Of a stretch of DNA of 64,000 bases, positions 1 to 9,272 are shown in pieces. This DNA comes from Chitinophaga sp. 180180018-3. Lineage in GTDB: Bacteria > Bacteroidota > Bacteroidia > Chitinophagales > Chitinophagaceae. Location: the NCBI RefSeq assembly GCF_037893185.1, contig NZ_CP140772.1, positions 1,426,001 through 1,490,000 of the forward strand, written 5' to 3'. Below the pieces are notes generated by a model. That model was not told the DNA's origin, did no database searches, and saw nothing but the letters and a program-made list of their open reading frames with translations. Numbering within the stretch: position 1 is the stretch's first letter; the number at the start of each line of letters is the position of its first letter. The position numbers were made by a program, and so were the translations under genes.

Positions 1-674
1 GCAATCTATACATCAATATAGGCAACTATGCTGTTGCTAAACTAACGGCTTCCGGAAGCCTGAAATATCTGTTCAGAGTACAGAATAGTAACGATTTTCC
101 TCAAATATGGAATCCTGTAACCAACAGTTATTTTTACGCGGATGATTTGAACAGCAGAATCCCCGGAATAGCTATTGTTGGTAAGCCCAAAGCATGGGAT
201 GTAGAAGAAGGTGTGCTATACTGCCTTCACCGGTCGTTGAATGACCTGGTGCAATATGATCTGGATAATCAGATGACCCTTTATACTTTACCCGCCAAAT
301 ACAGCAAGATTCTTTATGAAAATGCAGTGCCCTATATCAGCGGTTCATTTTCCGTACTATCAGGTGATTATGAAGTCAGGTCTGCAGCTGAGTCTGGCCT
401 GAAGGGGTATCTGCCGCTTCCAGGAGAGCAGTTGCTGATACTGTATTATCAGGGGCTGGACCAATTTCCCGCGCATAAATATTACAACCAATATCCTGCT
501 TTGGGCACACGTGATTTTAAGAATAAACGTGGTCGTCGTTATGCTCCGGGAAAGCTCATCGATAATGACTTTATCATGCAGGGCAATGATCGTATGCTTA
601 ATTACGATGCAGCAGGCATGATTTATATGACCGCTGATCAAAATACTGTGATTGTTAAAACAAAATACCAATGA
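1..674 (+). CDS. Hypothetical protein, 5'-truncated by window edge
   Basis: The reading frame is open from base 3 to the stop at 672-674, so this is the C-terminal ~223 residues of a longer protein whose start lies outside the window. The first internal start codon (TTG at 147) is in mid-protein and should not be taken as the start. The sequence is rich in aromatic and beta-prone segments and has no transmembrane stretch. It could be part of a secreted beta-rich (propeller-like) protein, but I do not recognise a family. The stop overlaps the start of the next lipoprotein gene (ATGA at 671-674), so the two are translationally coupled and probably work in the same envelope process. Confidence 0.6.
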   Translation, partial: NLYINIGNYAVAKLTASGSLKYLFRVQNSNDFPQIWNPVTNSYFYADDLNSRIPGIAIVGKPKAWDVEEGVLYCLHRSLNDLVQYDLDNQMTLYTLPAKYSKILYENAVPYISGSFSVLSGDYEVRSAAESGLKGYLPLPGEQLLILYYQGLDQFPAHKYYNQYPALGTRDFKNKRGRRYAPGKLIDNDFIMQGNDRMLNYDAAGMIYMTADQNTVIVKTKYQ

Positions 675-1555
675 TTAGGAAGATAGATATCTGTAAAGTC
701 GCCTTTATAGCGATGTTAAGCATATCAGGATTCTCCGCCTGTAAAAAAGAGGATCAGCTGCCGGGAGATAGATTGGATACCTACATTAATTTTTGCAATC
801 TCGCAGAGGCCTTGAATACGAATAATCAGCTATCACTGGATAATCGATTGCTGAGCGAACAGATTTACGGAACACGCCCGCTGCAGTTTCCTTTTGATGG
901 GGAAGTAAGGCAGGTTCCCAGTCAGACCGGCATCAGTGATTTAACTCCTGATGGCCTGAGTGAACCGCTTAATTTAAACTATACATCGGTGTTCTGGTTG
1001 CCGGTGCGCGCGGGTAACTTTCATCTGTCTTATACCTCCGACAGTACGTTGGCAGTAATAAAGGATACCACGGTTGATTTGCAGCCAAAAACTTTTATCA
1101 CCCAGTACCTGGTGGAAAATATACAATCAGATGAGGGGTACAGCATTTTTTCTTTTCCTGCAAACCTGACAGGGATCTCTGGAAAAGTGCAGGTACAGCT
1201 ATTGAATCTCTCTCCCGATTTCGGTGCATTGCAAGTTGACAGAATAGACGATAAGGGTCATCTGATCACCTCCGATCTGCCGGTATCTCTGCCATCAGGC
1301 GGCAGCAATACCTCCTTGCTGGACACTGCTGGTGCGGCTGCAACGCGGAATATGATCTGGCTCAAATTTCACAAACCAGGGCAAACAAATGCATTGCTGA
1401 TCCAAACAGTACCCGCTGTATCCGGCAGTTGCTTCCAGTTGGTTTTCAGAGGATTTGAAAGCACAACAAACAGACGCATAAAAATGCGGAACAATCAATA
1501 CCAGCAGGTGGCTATTGCTTCCAATCTCCGCGTTAGCGTGCGCAGATTGCATTGA
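671..1555 (+). CDS. Putative lipoprotein, unknown function (possibly DUF4397-like)
   Basis: 294 residues. The N-terminus has a lipoprotein signal peptide ending FSACKKED, with the lipobox cysteine at about residue 24 followed by lysines, as is common in Bacteroidota lipoproteins. The mature part is beta-rich. A segment reading QLLNLSPDFGALQVD recalls the DUF4397 fold often seen in surface lipoproteins, but the match is weak and was judged by eye. The gene overlaps the preceding partial gene by ATGA and is followed 30 bases later by a DUF5689-like lipoprotein, giving an operon of envelope proteins. Such trios often sit downstream of SusC/SusD genes; the upstream partner would be outside the window. 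Confidence 0.6.
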   Translation: MIRKIDICKVAFIAMLSISGFSACKKEDQLPGDRLDTYINFCNLAEALNTNNQLSLDNRLLSEQIYGTRPLQFPFDGEVRQVPSQTGISDLTPDGLSEPLNLNYTSVFWLPVRAGNFHLSYTSDSTLAVIKDTTVDLQPKTFITQYLVENIQSDEGYSIFSFPANLTGISGKVQVQLLNLSPDFGALQVDRIDDKGHLITSDLPVSLPSGGSNTSLLDTAGAAATRNMIWLKFHKPGQTNALLIQTVPAVSGSCFQLVFRGFESTTNRRIKMRNNQYQQVAIASNLRVSVRRLH

Positions 1556-1585
1556 CAAAATTTTAAATTAATATAATCGCATACC

Positions 1586-3112
1586 ATGACAAAAATTAAG
1601 AACGCAAAATTTTGCCTTTTTTGGGCCGCCATTACACTCACCGGCCTGATGGCCTGTAAGAAAGACAAACAAGATACTGCCCCGGCACAGAAGGTGGAAA
1701 CAGTGAACATGAGCATTACAGACCTGAAGGCCAAAAGCACTTCAGCAGCTGTTACCCTGACTGAAACGGGAAAACTTTTTAAGGTAAAAGGTATCGTCAT
1801 ATCAGACAAAATTGGCAAAAACATTGATGCCAAAACCGCTGTAATTGCGCAGGCAGATAATGCTGCAGGTATCATCGTAAATTTTACAGCAGCACATAAT
1901 CTCTCACTGGGCGATGAAGTGGAATTAGGTGTATCCAACCAAAAGCTCGTGCAGCAGAATGGAGAGATCATACTGGATGGTATTCCTGTGGACAGTGCCA
2001 AAACCACCGCTACAGGAAAGACCGTCACCCCAAAGCAAACAACTATTGCAGACATTATTAGTAACAAAGCTGCCTGGGATGGTACGTTGGTGGCTGTAGG
2101 CGAAGGACTGTTTACCGGAACAGGTAAATATCACGGTACACTTACCTACACCATTGGAACTACAAGCATTCAATCGGAAATCGCTGGTGGCGCGGCTTTT
2201 GAAAATACGGATTACCCGGGTCTGACCACTGGTTTCACAGGTATTGTCAGGGCAACTAAAGACGGTGTATTGTTAAATATCCGTAATACTGATGATGTTA
2301 AAAAGCCTGAAACATTTGTATATGTGGAGGACTTTTCAGGAGCTAAGACGGGAATATATACAGGTTTGGGAACTATAGCTGCCGATGCAGATATATATGA
2401 CAAGCTGATAACAACTACATTGACCAATACTTATCCTAACTCTCCAATATTTGGCACTGGGTGGGTGAGAAACAACAGGAAGGGCGTAACGGCTATTAAC
2501 AGGATCAAAACAATTACATCTGGCAGCAATGATCCCGATGCTTCTTTTACAACAGCTAAAAATTACTATTGTGCACTGCCAACATCAACACCCTTCGTTT
2601 TCTCCGATTTCAGTGACCCCAATGGCAGATTTACAGCATGGGAATATTTTTGTACCTCCATTGGTTTATTTCGGGGTGCAGGAGAGGATGATAATTTAAA
2701 AGGCTTAAAAAGCATTACCGTTGTTTGTGCCGGCAGCAAAATGAAAATCGCAGATTTTGATCCGGAAGGAGCGGTGTCAAAAGATGCTACAATGACGGGT
2801 TTTGATCCTGGTAAAGACGGTTTTGCTGTAAATTTTGGAACCAATGTGGGGGAAAACCTGTACGCCGTTAACTTCAAAGACCAGGGGGTCTGGCAAACGG
2901 TGAAATTTGATAGCATAGCGGATAAGCTGGCAGCATTGGATAAGGATGGGAAAGGCAGAAGAGATTTATACATCACTTTTAGCAGCGCTCCAAGCCAAAG
3001 AGGAACCTTATTTACGAACCTTAATGGTGAATGGGAGCTGGCAGTAGGTACCCCGGTGATTATTGACAAGATCATCTTTGAGTTTACAGAAAAGCCTTTT
3101 TGGGCAAAGTAA
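1586..3112 (+). CDS. DUF5689-domain lipoprotein
   Basis: 508 residues with a lipoprotein signal ending GLMACKKDK (lipobox Cys about residue 24). Residues about 40-240 resemble DUF5689: a long beta-rich module with KGIVISD and LGDEVEL motifs typical of the OB-like region found in Bacteroidota surface lipoproteins. The remaining C-terminal half, starting near ETFVYVEDFS, looks like a separate beta-sandwich of the kind found in choice-of-anchor domains. The protein is probably exposed on the outer membrane and may bind polymer or help nucleases or uptake systems; the exact role is unknown. It is the last gene of the operon and is followed by a strong terminator. Confidence 0.65.
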   Translation: MTKIKNAKFCLFWAAITLTGLMACKKDKQDTAPAQKVETVNMSITDLKAKSTSAAVTLTETGKLFKVKGIVISDKIGKNIDAKTAVIAQADNAAGIIVNFTAAHNLSLGDEVELGVSNQKLVQQNGEIILDGIPVDSAKTTATGKTVTPKQTTIADIISNKAAWDGTLVAVGEGLFTGTGKYHGTLTYTIGTTSIQSEIAGGAAFENTDYPGLTTGFTGIVRATKDGVLLNIRNTDDVKKPETFVYVEDFSGAKTGIYTGLGTIAADADIYDKLITTTLTNTYPNSPIFGTGWVRNNRKGVTAINRIKTITSGSNDPDASFTTAKNYYCALPTSTPFVFSDFSDPNGRFTAWEYFCTSIGLFRGAGEDDNLKGLKSITVVCAGSKMKIADFDPEGAVSKDATMTGFDPGKDGFAVNFGTNVGENLYAVNFKDQGVWQTVKFDSIADKLAALDKDGKGRRDLYITFSSAPSQRGTLFTNLNGEWELAVGTPVIIDKIIFEFTEKPFWAK

Positions 3113-3162
3113 TATTTTAAGGGGTAACGAGCTTACTTGCCTTCCCCGGTAATAGAGATATT

Positions 3163-3210
3163 TACACAGAAGGCCTTCTGAAAAATTCAGGATGGCCTTC
3201 TGTGTATTTT
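3163..3210 (+). terminator. Rho-independent terminator of the lipoprotein operon
   Basis: A 13-bp perfect inverted repeat, tacacagaaggcc at 3163-3175 and its complement at 3194-3206, is followed by TTTT. It lies about 50 bases after the stop of the DUF5689 gene. Confidence 0.8.
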
Positions 3211-3978
3211 GGGTCTTATTGCTGCCTGTATTTAGGCCAGTATAAGCATGATAGGTCATTTTGTACCACTATCTTGTTATACTTAGCTGTTATACTTTTA
3301 AAATTTAATAAATTTGCATATAGAAATGTATGCTTTGCGATGGCGAAGAAGATTATGCAAGTATCATGAAGAAAAAAGCTATTCAGTGCTATTTGAATAC
3401 TACTTTATTTCCACTTTATTCGTAGTATAGGATAGTATATTTGTACGCATTGCTTTATCGAATACTGTCAACGGGTATTCTAAATCCAACCTTCCTAACA
3501 GACAGCAATACGCAGCCAATCAGTTTCCATGATACAAATATTGTCATACATTGCACACAGCATGTAATGTAATGTCCTATTGTACCACATTTTAGGAGCT
3601 GCAAGATTTGGTAATCAATTATTGAACAATAATGATTGTTGCAACAGATGATTTACCTGAACTGAAAGGAAGATTATCATTGGAATTTCGGTATGGCAAT
3701 AGGTGGGTCGCTTTTGACAGTTCTAAACATTGTACCACAATTCGGAGACTCTAAACAGTTGCTTTATCGTTTACACAAAATATTTATATAGTCTCCTGGT
3801 AGATGATTACCAGTTCCTGGAATTTATTCAGCACATTATGTTTGTCAAATGGAGAGAAGAAAAAATTAAGCAGGCCAGCAGATATTTTCCGGGGCAAGGT
3901 TTGTAAAGAATGCAATTGGAGGTATTAACATGAAATTACGAAGTATTATTGACCCCAATGAACAAAAAGCCCGGTGCG
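3211..3978. other. Gene-free spacer with three TTGTACCAC-type octamers
   Basis: About 770 bases without a convincing gene; only very short open frames occur (for example a 22-codon one at 3839). The octamer tgtaccac occurs three times, at 3262, 3581 and 3731, each in an AT-rich context. A 12-base form at 3261-3272 is found again at 55256-55267. No terminator for the minus-strand kinase gene was obvious. The spacer may be decayed mobile DNA. Confidence 0.4.
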
Positions 3979-5985
3979 TCAATAATTTAAAACCGGCAAT
4001 TGTAAGGTGGCAACAGCGCCCTGGCCAGACCTGTTGGGCACAAGGGAAAATGCCGCTGTTTCTTTTCCGAGTGAATGGTTGATGATATCGATCCTTTCTT
4101 TTAGCAGTGCAAGTCCTAAAGACTTTTTCTTTATAGAGTCATCTGGTCTTTCTTCTTCCGTTGTTTTAATAAGCCCCCTTCCGTTGTCTTCTATGATGAA
4201 TATAAGCAGGCCTCCATCGCGCATAACGGTCACTTTAAAATGTAAATTACCATCCACTATATGGCTGAGGCCATGATGGATCGCATTCTCCACAATGGGC
4301 TGAACCATCATAGGAGGAATGAGTAATTCAGAAAGGTTTGTGCCGGAGGCCTGTTCAAATTCGTAAGAAAACTGATTATTAAAACGCGCAGCCTCCAGCT
4401 CGGCATAAAGCTTCAATGCCTGCCACTCCAGTCCGGCATTGACATATTGTTGCGTAGAATTTTCCAGCATCAGCCTGCACAGTGCAGCAAACTTTTGCAA
4501 CAGGCGGCTGGCTGTTTTAGGTTCATTGCTTATTATGAATGCTTCGATAGAGTTAAGGACGTTGAAAATAAAATGCGGATTCATTTGTGCGCGAATAGCT
4601 TTCAGCTCACTTTGCATTAATTGGTTTTGAGCATTCAATTCCCATTCCTTTCGCTCGGCCTGCTGTTGTTGTACAGCGTGTTGCAATCTCAATTGTTTTA
4701 TCCTGTATTTGTTCAGAAAATACAGAAAACCGCCTGTTATAACCACTAAAGCAAGTATGACATAACCCCATAGGTTTCTCAAACGAAGTGCAGCCAGTTT
4801 TTGCTTTTCTTTAAATTCCCCCGCCTGTTTTTCCAACCGATAGTTGGTCTCCAATTCCGCAATTTTTTCGCGGTTTTCCTTAGAATAAAGGGAATCTTTC
4901 AGCCTGGTGGCTTCTTTCAGGCTAACCAGCGCCTGCTTATAGTCCCCCCTGGCTTCCTGCACCCTGGCAAGGGCATTCGTAGTTCTTGCTATGTATTCGG
5001 CATTGTTGGTCTCATTACTCAACATATTTGCGCGCCGGATATATTTTTCAGCTGAATCGAGCCACCGTGGCGCTCCCCGGTAGGTAGTCATGTCTAAGAA
5101 AGTGACTCCAAGGTTCTCCATGTTGGCAAGAGAAATGGTGAAAGCGGGGCCTATTTCGTCCCATATTTTTTGCGATTTTAACCCATATTCGATCTTTTGC
5201 TCCCTATCTTTCTCTATTACCGCCAGTTCATGATAGATGGTCGCCATCCCTTTCCGGTCATTGATTTGCTGAAACGCCAGCAACGCTTTCTCATAATAGC
5301 CCTTTGCCCGTGCTGTATCTTTTTTCAGTAACCAGGCATTGGTCAATGCATCCAATGCATTTGCCTTGTTGAGGTCATTGCTGTCTTTTTCTGCATACCC
5401 TACTGCCTGCTGCGCATAGAACAACGCTTTACCGGCATTGCCCATCAGGTAGTATAGTTCTGACAGGTTGTGAGCAGATATGGAAAGATCATTATAGTCA
5501 TTTTCTTTTTCCGCCATTGGCACGATCTTGTATAAATATGCAACGGCCTTGTTATAGTCGCCCATATCCTGGTATGCGGCGCCTATGTTCAGCAAAACAG
5601 CGATAACACCGGCAGTGTTGCCGATATGTGTATTAATAATGTAGGCCTGGTTATAGTAATAAATGGAGGAATCGTACTTTCCCGTATAGGATAAAACATT
5701 GCCGATGGAAATGTTGAACGCCGCAATACCTTTGTTCCATTTCAGCTTTTCAGACCTGGCCAGCCCATCGCGCGCATATTGCATGCTTTTTACGGGATCG
5801 ATGGTGGTATAGGCATCCCCGATCCGGTAGATCAGCCTTATTTTATCGGTATCCTCTTTCGCGGTCGGCAGACTTTTTATCATAGAATCAATGGCATGCA
5901 GCCCATACTTCTGCCCATAAACAGCCGGGATCAGCACCATGGGAAATAGGAGGAGGAAGATCCACTTTAAAGAGAAGATACCCAT
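3979..5985 (-). CDS. TPR-containing LytS/YehU-type sensor histidine kinase
   Basis: 668 residues. The order is: signal peptide (1-24), tetratricopeptide repeats (about 55-380) in the periplasm, a coiled stretch, one transmembrane helix (about 405-424), a cytoplasmic coiled coil, and a His_kinase (PF06580) domain. The phospho-acceptor motif is QMNPHFIFNVLNS with H471. The N box of the ATPase, QPIVENAIHHG, is at about 562-572, and a glycine-rich DNGRGL follows. The family autophosphorylates and passes phosphate to LytTR regulators. The natural partner is the LytTR gene at 7168, which is separated by a divergently transcribed repeat lipoprotein. The TPR region probably senses an envelope protein; the ligand is unknown. 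Confidence 0.9.
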   Translation of the reverse strand: MGIFSLKWIFLLLFPMVLIPAVYGQKYGLHAIDSMIKSLPTAKEDTDKIRLIYRIGDAYTTIDPVKSMQYARDGLARSEKLKWNKGIAAFNISIGNVLSYTGKYDSSIYYYNQAYIINTHIGNTAGVIAVLLNIGAAYQDMGDYNKAVAYLYKIVPMAEKENDYNDLSISAHNLSELYYLMGNAGKALFYAQQAVGYAEKDSNDLNKANALDALTNAWLLKKDTARAKGYYEKALLAFQQINDRKGMATIYHELAVIEKDREQKIEYGLKSQKIWDEIGPAFTISLANMENLGVTFLDMTTYRGAPRWLDSAEKYIRRANMLSNETNNAEYIARTTNALARVQEARGDYKQALVSLKEATRLKDSLYSKENREKIAELETNYRLEKQAGEFKEKQKLAALRLRNLWGYVILALVVITGGFLYFLNKYRIKQLRLQHAVQQQQAERKEWELNAQNQLMQSELKAIRAQMNPHFIFNVLNSIEAFIISNEPKTASRLLQKFAALCRLMLENSTQQYVNAGLEWQALKLYAELEAARFNNQFSYEFEQASGTNLSELLIPPMMVQPIVENAIHHGLSHIVDGNLHFKVTVMRDGGLLIFIIEDNGRGLIKTTEEERPDDSIKKKSLGLALLKERIDIINHSLGKETAAFSLVPNRSGQGAVATLQLPVLNY

Positions 5986-6124
5986 CTGATAAAGTTAGCG
6001 GTTGTTTGATCAATTTCAAAGATTTTCCATAGGTAATACCGGGGATTCACTCGGTGAACTACCTGGTTCGCTCATTTCGTCAAATAAGGGATCAAATGCT
6101 GCTTATCTTCAAAATAAAAACAGA

Positions 6125-7072
6125 ATGATGAAGAAGTTTTGTTTTGCGATCCTGTTAACAACAATTCTTACCTCCTTTACCGCATGTAAAAAAAGCGGCG
6201 GTAATACCCCTGCACAGCAAGAACAAACCGGTGTGTATGTGGCAGGGTATGAAAGCAACGGAACAAACAATGTAGCCAAACTTTGGAAAAACGGGAAGGC
6301 AACCAACCTTAGTGATGGCAGTAAAGGTGCTTCCGCGAATTCCGTCTATGTATCGGGCAGCGATGTGTATGTGGCAGGCAACGACGGCTGGGCAGCCATA
6401 TATTGGAAAAATGGAACAGCCATTCCCCTTACTGATGGAACTAAATATGCTTATGCAAAATCAGTTTGTGTATCTGGTAATGATGTGTATGTGGCAGGGG
6501 TTGAGGACGGAGAAGCCAAAGTATGGAAAAACGGAATAGCTACCACTCTTACCAAAGGCGGTGGTACCGCCTATTCAGTTTATGTATCGGGTAGCGATGT
6601 GTATGTGGCAGGCCGTGATGGCGTAGTAGCCACTTATTGGAAAAATGGAACAGCCACTACGCTCGATTACTCGGGCGCAGCTTTGTCCGTCTATGTATCG
6701 GGCAGCGATCTGTACCTGGCAGGGGCGAAAAGCACCGGGCCTGTATATTGGAAAAACAAAACAGCCACCCCCCTTACTAATTGTAGCCAGGCCACTTCTA
6801 TCTATGTATCAGGCAGCAATGTGTATGTAGCAGGGGTTGGAAGCAACAGTACAAACACAAACGATGCAGCCAAAGTATGGGAAAACGGAACAGCGATCGT
6901 TCTTAGTGAAAACAATAGCACTGCCACTTCAGTTTATGTATCGGGCAATGATGTGTATGTGGCAGGCCGTGATGGCGTGGCAGCCACATATTGGAAAAAC
7001 GGAGCAGTCGCCCCTCTTACTGATGGCAGCAAAGGCGCCATGGCGAACTCGGTTTTTGTTGTACAACGTTAG
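6125..7072 (+). CDS. Lipoprotein made of YVAG/WKNG repeats (propeller-like)
   Basis: About 315 residues from the ATG at 6125. The longer open frame begins at a TTG at 6002 but its first 41 residues are not signal-like, whereas MMKKFC begins a lipoprotein signal ending SFTACKKS. The mature part is about eight near-identical units of roughly 36-43 residues with the theme VYVSGSDVYVAG, then a variable part, then YWKNG and a threonine or leucine-rich strand. Tandem units of this size suggest a beta-propeller. The gene lies between a histidine kinase and its LytTR regulator, so it may be a sensed or regulated surface protein. The function is unknown; the family recurs as 'hypothetical' in Bacteroidota. 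Confidence 0.7.
   Translation: MMKKFCFAILLTTILTSFTACKKSGGNTPAQQEQTGVYVAGYESNGTNNVAKLWKNGKATNLSDGSKGASANSVYVSGSDVYVAGNDGWAAIYWKNGTAIPLTDGTKYAYAKSVCVSGNDVYVAGVEDGEAKVWKNGIATTLTKGGGTAYSVYVSGSDVYVAGRDGVVATYWKNGTATTLDYSGAALSVYVSGSDLYLAGAKSTGPVYWKNKTATPLTNCSQATSIYVSGSNVYVAGVGSNSTNTNDAAKVWENGTAIVLSENNSTATSVYVSGNDVYVAGRDGVAATYWKNGAVAPLTDGSKGAMANSVFVVQR
6225..7063 (+). repeat. In-frame tandem repeats encoding YVAG...WKNG units
   Basis: Recurring DNA words (gtatgtggcagg, tattggaaaaa and tatgtatcgggcag) reappear every ~105-130 bases across the lipoprotein gene. The repeat units are very similar at DNA level, so unequal recombination could change the repeat number. Confidence 0.8.
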
Positions 7073-7124
7073 CTATACCGGATTCGCTCATTTGATTGAA
7101 TAACCAACAACCGATGAGTTGAAC

Positions 7125-7132
7125 TATCTTTG
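7125..7132 (+). promoter_or_regulatory. Bacteroidota -7 box (TATCTTTG) for the LytTR gene
   Basis: Exact match to TAnnTTTG, 36 bases before the ATG at 7168. No good -33 TTTG was found at the usual distance, so confidence is moderate. Confidence 0.45.
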
Positions 7133-7167
7133 GGGAATACCGTTTATATGCATAAAGACCACAGATC

Positions 7168-7902
7168 ATGATTAACGCGGCAATACTTGATGATGAGACC
7201 CGCAGCAGCTGGCTCATGGAGCAGAAACTAAGTGCTTTCCGGGATAGTATCAGTATTGCTGCCATCTATAATTCTCCTGAAAAGGCACTGAAAGAGATTA
7301 AAACTCATCAACTGGACATTTTATTCCTTGACGTTGAAATGCCTGGCATGAATGCTTTTCAATTTCTTGAGCGCCTGGGTGAATTCAGCTTTGAAATAAT
7401 CTTCACTACTGCCCATAATACCTATATACTCGACGCCTTGCGTGTAAGTGCAATAGACTATTTGTTAAAGCCCATCGATGAAGAAGAACTGGAAAAAGCA
7501 ATTAATCGGCTGAGCAAAAGAATAATGGCCAAACGCCAATCCAAAGAAACGCGCCCGGCTGTGGGCAAGCAGCAGGAGCAGGTGCGTTTGGCGCTCCCGA
7601 CGGCGGAAGGAGTGTATTTTGTGAACAAGTCAACGATTACACATGTGGAGGCCATGAGCAACTATTCCATATTTCATCTCGCCAACAACAAGAAGATCAC
7701 CGTTTCCAAAACATTGAAAGAATTTGAAGATACGCTCGGCGGTTCCTCTTTTCTGCGGGTAAGCCGGTCTGTAATCGTAAACCTCGACTACGTGGTAAAA
7801 TACCGAAAGGGGGAAGGAGGTACGCTGGAACTAATGGATGGAAAAGAAATTGAAGTGTCTCCCCTGAAAAAAGATGCGCTGGTACAACGATTGTTCGGAT
7901 GA
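7168..7902 (+). CDS. LytTR-family response regulator
   Basis: 244 residues. Residues 1-120 form a CheY-like receiver: acidic pocket ILDDE at 6-10, phospho-acceptor D55 in FLDVEMPG, a conserved threonine in FTTAHN, and the lysine in LLKPID. Residues about 140-240 are a LytTR DNA-binding domain, with VEAMSNYSIFHL and FLRVSRSVIVNLDYV being characteristic. It is the expected output partner of the LytS-type kinase at 3979-5985. In this family, phosphorylation allows the LytTR domain to bind tandem promoter repeats. Targets cannot be read from the sequence; the neighbouring repeat lipoprotein is a plausible one. Confidence 0.92.
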   Translation: MINAAILDDETRSSWLMEQKLSAFRDSISIAAIYNSPEKALKEIKTHQLDILFLDVEMPGMNAFQFLERLGEFSFEIIFTTAHNTYILDALRVSAIDYLLKPIDEEELEKAINRLSKRIMAKRQSKETRPAVGKQQEQVRLALPTAEGVYFVNKSTITHVEAMSNYSIFHLANNKKITVSKTLKEFEDTLGGSSFLRVSRSVIVNLDYVVKYRKGEGGTLELMDGKEIEVSPLKKDALVQRLFG

Positions 7903-8051
7903 TGCTTTGCTTTTCAGGATACCCCGGCGATATATCAGGATAAATTTAATAACACTCAGTCTACAAGCAGTTATCATCAATAAATCTTCAGAAAAAAGTT
8001 CGAAACATGTCCCTTTCCACCCTGCAAAAGAAAACCAGCTCAATAAAGGGA

Positions 8052-8092
8052 ATTAAAAAGCCTTCAAATCTTTCGACTTGAAGGCTTTTTAA
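8052..8092. terminator. Bidirectional terminator between regulator and epoxide hydrolase
   Basis: attaaaaagccttcaa (8052-8067) pairs with ttgaaggctttttaat (about 8079-8093). A-rich and T-rich flanks on both sides make it usable by both convergent genes. Confidence 0.8.
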
Positions 8093-8107
8093 TTTTCTGG
8101 TTGCAAA

Positions 8108-9250
8108 TTAAGATCTACTATAGAAAAAGTCTCTAAGTTCCTTTGCAAATAAATCAGGAGTGTCCAGTGCTGCGAAATGGCTACCTTTTTCAATGATATT
8201 AAACTGTTGCACATTTACTTTTCTATTGACCCATTCTATAGGAAAAGGGGCTTCTCCAGGGAACAGGGATACACCGGTAGGAACTTCAACTTTCATATCT
8301 GATTTAAGCCCTGTAGTCCACGCCGCCTTACTTTCTTCGGTATATGTCCGGATAGAGGTATTGATAGTTTGTGTAACCCAATATATCATGATATTGGTGA
8401 GCAGCGCATCCTTGGTGAAGTGATCATCAAGATTTTCAGGTTTGCCAGACCAACCATGAAACTTTTCCACGATCCATGAAGCTAATCCTACTGGTGAATC
8501 ATTTAAGGCGTAACCTAACATTTGGGGTTTGGTAGTCTGAACAAGGTTAAAAGCACCTTCAGCAAAAAACCATTGTTGAATAACGCGACCAAACTCCTGC
8601 TCCGGTGCTGACATTGTTGCCCAATCTTCCCTTCCGTTTGGATAGCCCACATCCGTTATATGAATAGCAGAAACCAGAGAAGGATATTGATTTGCCAATG
8701 ATTTGCTGATGGTTGAACCAATATCTCCTCCGGCGGCAAAAAAAGACTGATATCCTAAAACTTCTGTCATTAGTTTGGCCCATAAACTTGCGGTTTTATC
8801 ACTGCTTTGGGGAACACCGTCCGAAAATCCAAAACCTGGTATGGAAGGTATGACAAGATCAAAATCCTGCTCTGCATTACCTCCATAACTTGCCGGATCA
8901 GTAAGCATCGGGATTACTTCATGAAACCTACAGAAACTATCGGGCCAACCGTGTGTTAAGATCAATGGTTTGGGGTTCTCAGATTTCCCCTTAACATGTA
9001 TGAAATGAACCGTGATACCATCTATTGTTGTTTTAAACTGGGGTAGCTTATTCAGCGCAACTTCCTGCGCTCTCCAATCATATTTATGTTGCCAATAATC
9101 TACCAGTTCACGCAAATAGGTAGGGTTTGTTCCATAATTCCAACCAGCGTTCTCCGGCTCATCAGTCCAGCGTGTTTGCTGTAATCTTGTTGACAGATCG
9201 TTCAATACTTCCTGTGGTACTTCTATTTTAAAAGGTGTGATTCTAGCCAT
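8108..9250 (-). CDS. Epoxide hydrolase (EHN / alpha-beta hydrolase)
   Basis: 380 residues, the normal length for the microsomal-type epoxide hydrolase family. Residues 1-110 match the EHN N-terminal module (FKIEVPQEVLNDLSTRLQQTRW). An alpha/beta-hydrolase core follows. HGWPDS (100-105) carries the oxyanion-hole region, and GGDIGS supplies the expected nucleophile D176. A C-terminal KGSHFAALDTP supplies the catalytic histidine. The family opens epoxides to diols through an ester intermediate. The gene stands alone in the cytoplasm context with its own -7 box, TATCTTTG, just upstream. The true substrate is unknown. Confidence 0.88.
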   Translation of the reverse strand: MARITPFKIEVPQEVLNDLSTRLQQTRWTDEPENAGWNYGTNPTYLRELVDYWQHKYDWRAQEVALNKLPQFKTTIDGITVHFIHVKGKSENPKPLILTHGWPDSFCRFHEVIPMLTDPASYGGNAEQDFDLVIPSIPGFGFSDGVPQSSDKTASLWAKLMTEVLGYQSFFAAGGDIGSTISKSLANQYPSLVSAIHITDVGYPNGREDWATMSAPEQEFGRVIQQWFFAEGAFNLVQTTKPQMLGYALNDSPVGLASWIVEKFHGWSGKPENLDDHFTKDALLTNIMIYWVTQTINTSIRTYTEESKAAWTTGLKSDMKVEVPTGVSLFPGEAPFPIEWVNRKVNVQQFNIIEKGSHFAALDTPDLFAKELRDFFYSRS

Positions 9251-9264
9251 TTTTTTTGTTTTTA

Positions 9265-9272
9265 CAAAGATA
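9265..9272 (-). promoter_or_regulatory. Bacteroidota -7 box for the epoxide hydrolase
   Basis: The minus strand reads TATCTTTG, an exact TAnnTTTG, about 15 bases before the start codon at 9250. The short distance implies a very short 5' leader. Confidence 0.5.

Noticed and set aside
1495..2067. 190-codon antisense frame across the lipoprotein genes
   Set aside because: It overlaps two well-supported genes on the other strand, has no family motifs, and its composition follows the opposite-strand codons.
2566..3075. 169-codon antisense frame within the DUF5689 gene
   Set aside because: A shadow frame; no ribosome site and no recognisable domain.
6225..7063. CRISPR-like array
   Set aside because: The repeats are in frame, of variable unit length, and code for protein; no spacers of constant size or cas genes.
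7874..8056. 60-codon frame after the LytTR gene
   Set aside because: Overlaps the gene's end and runs into the terminator; not coding in character.
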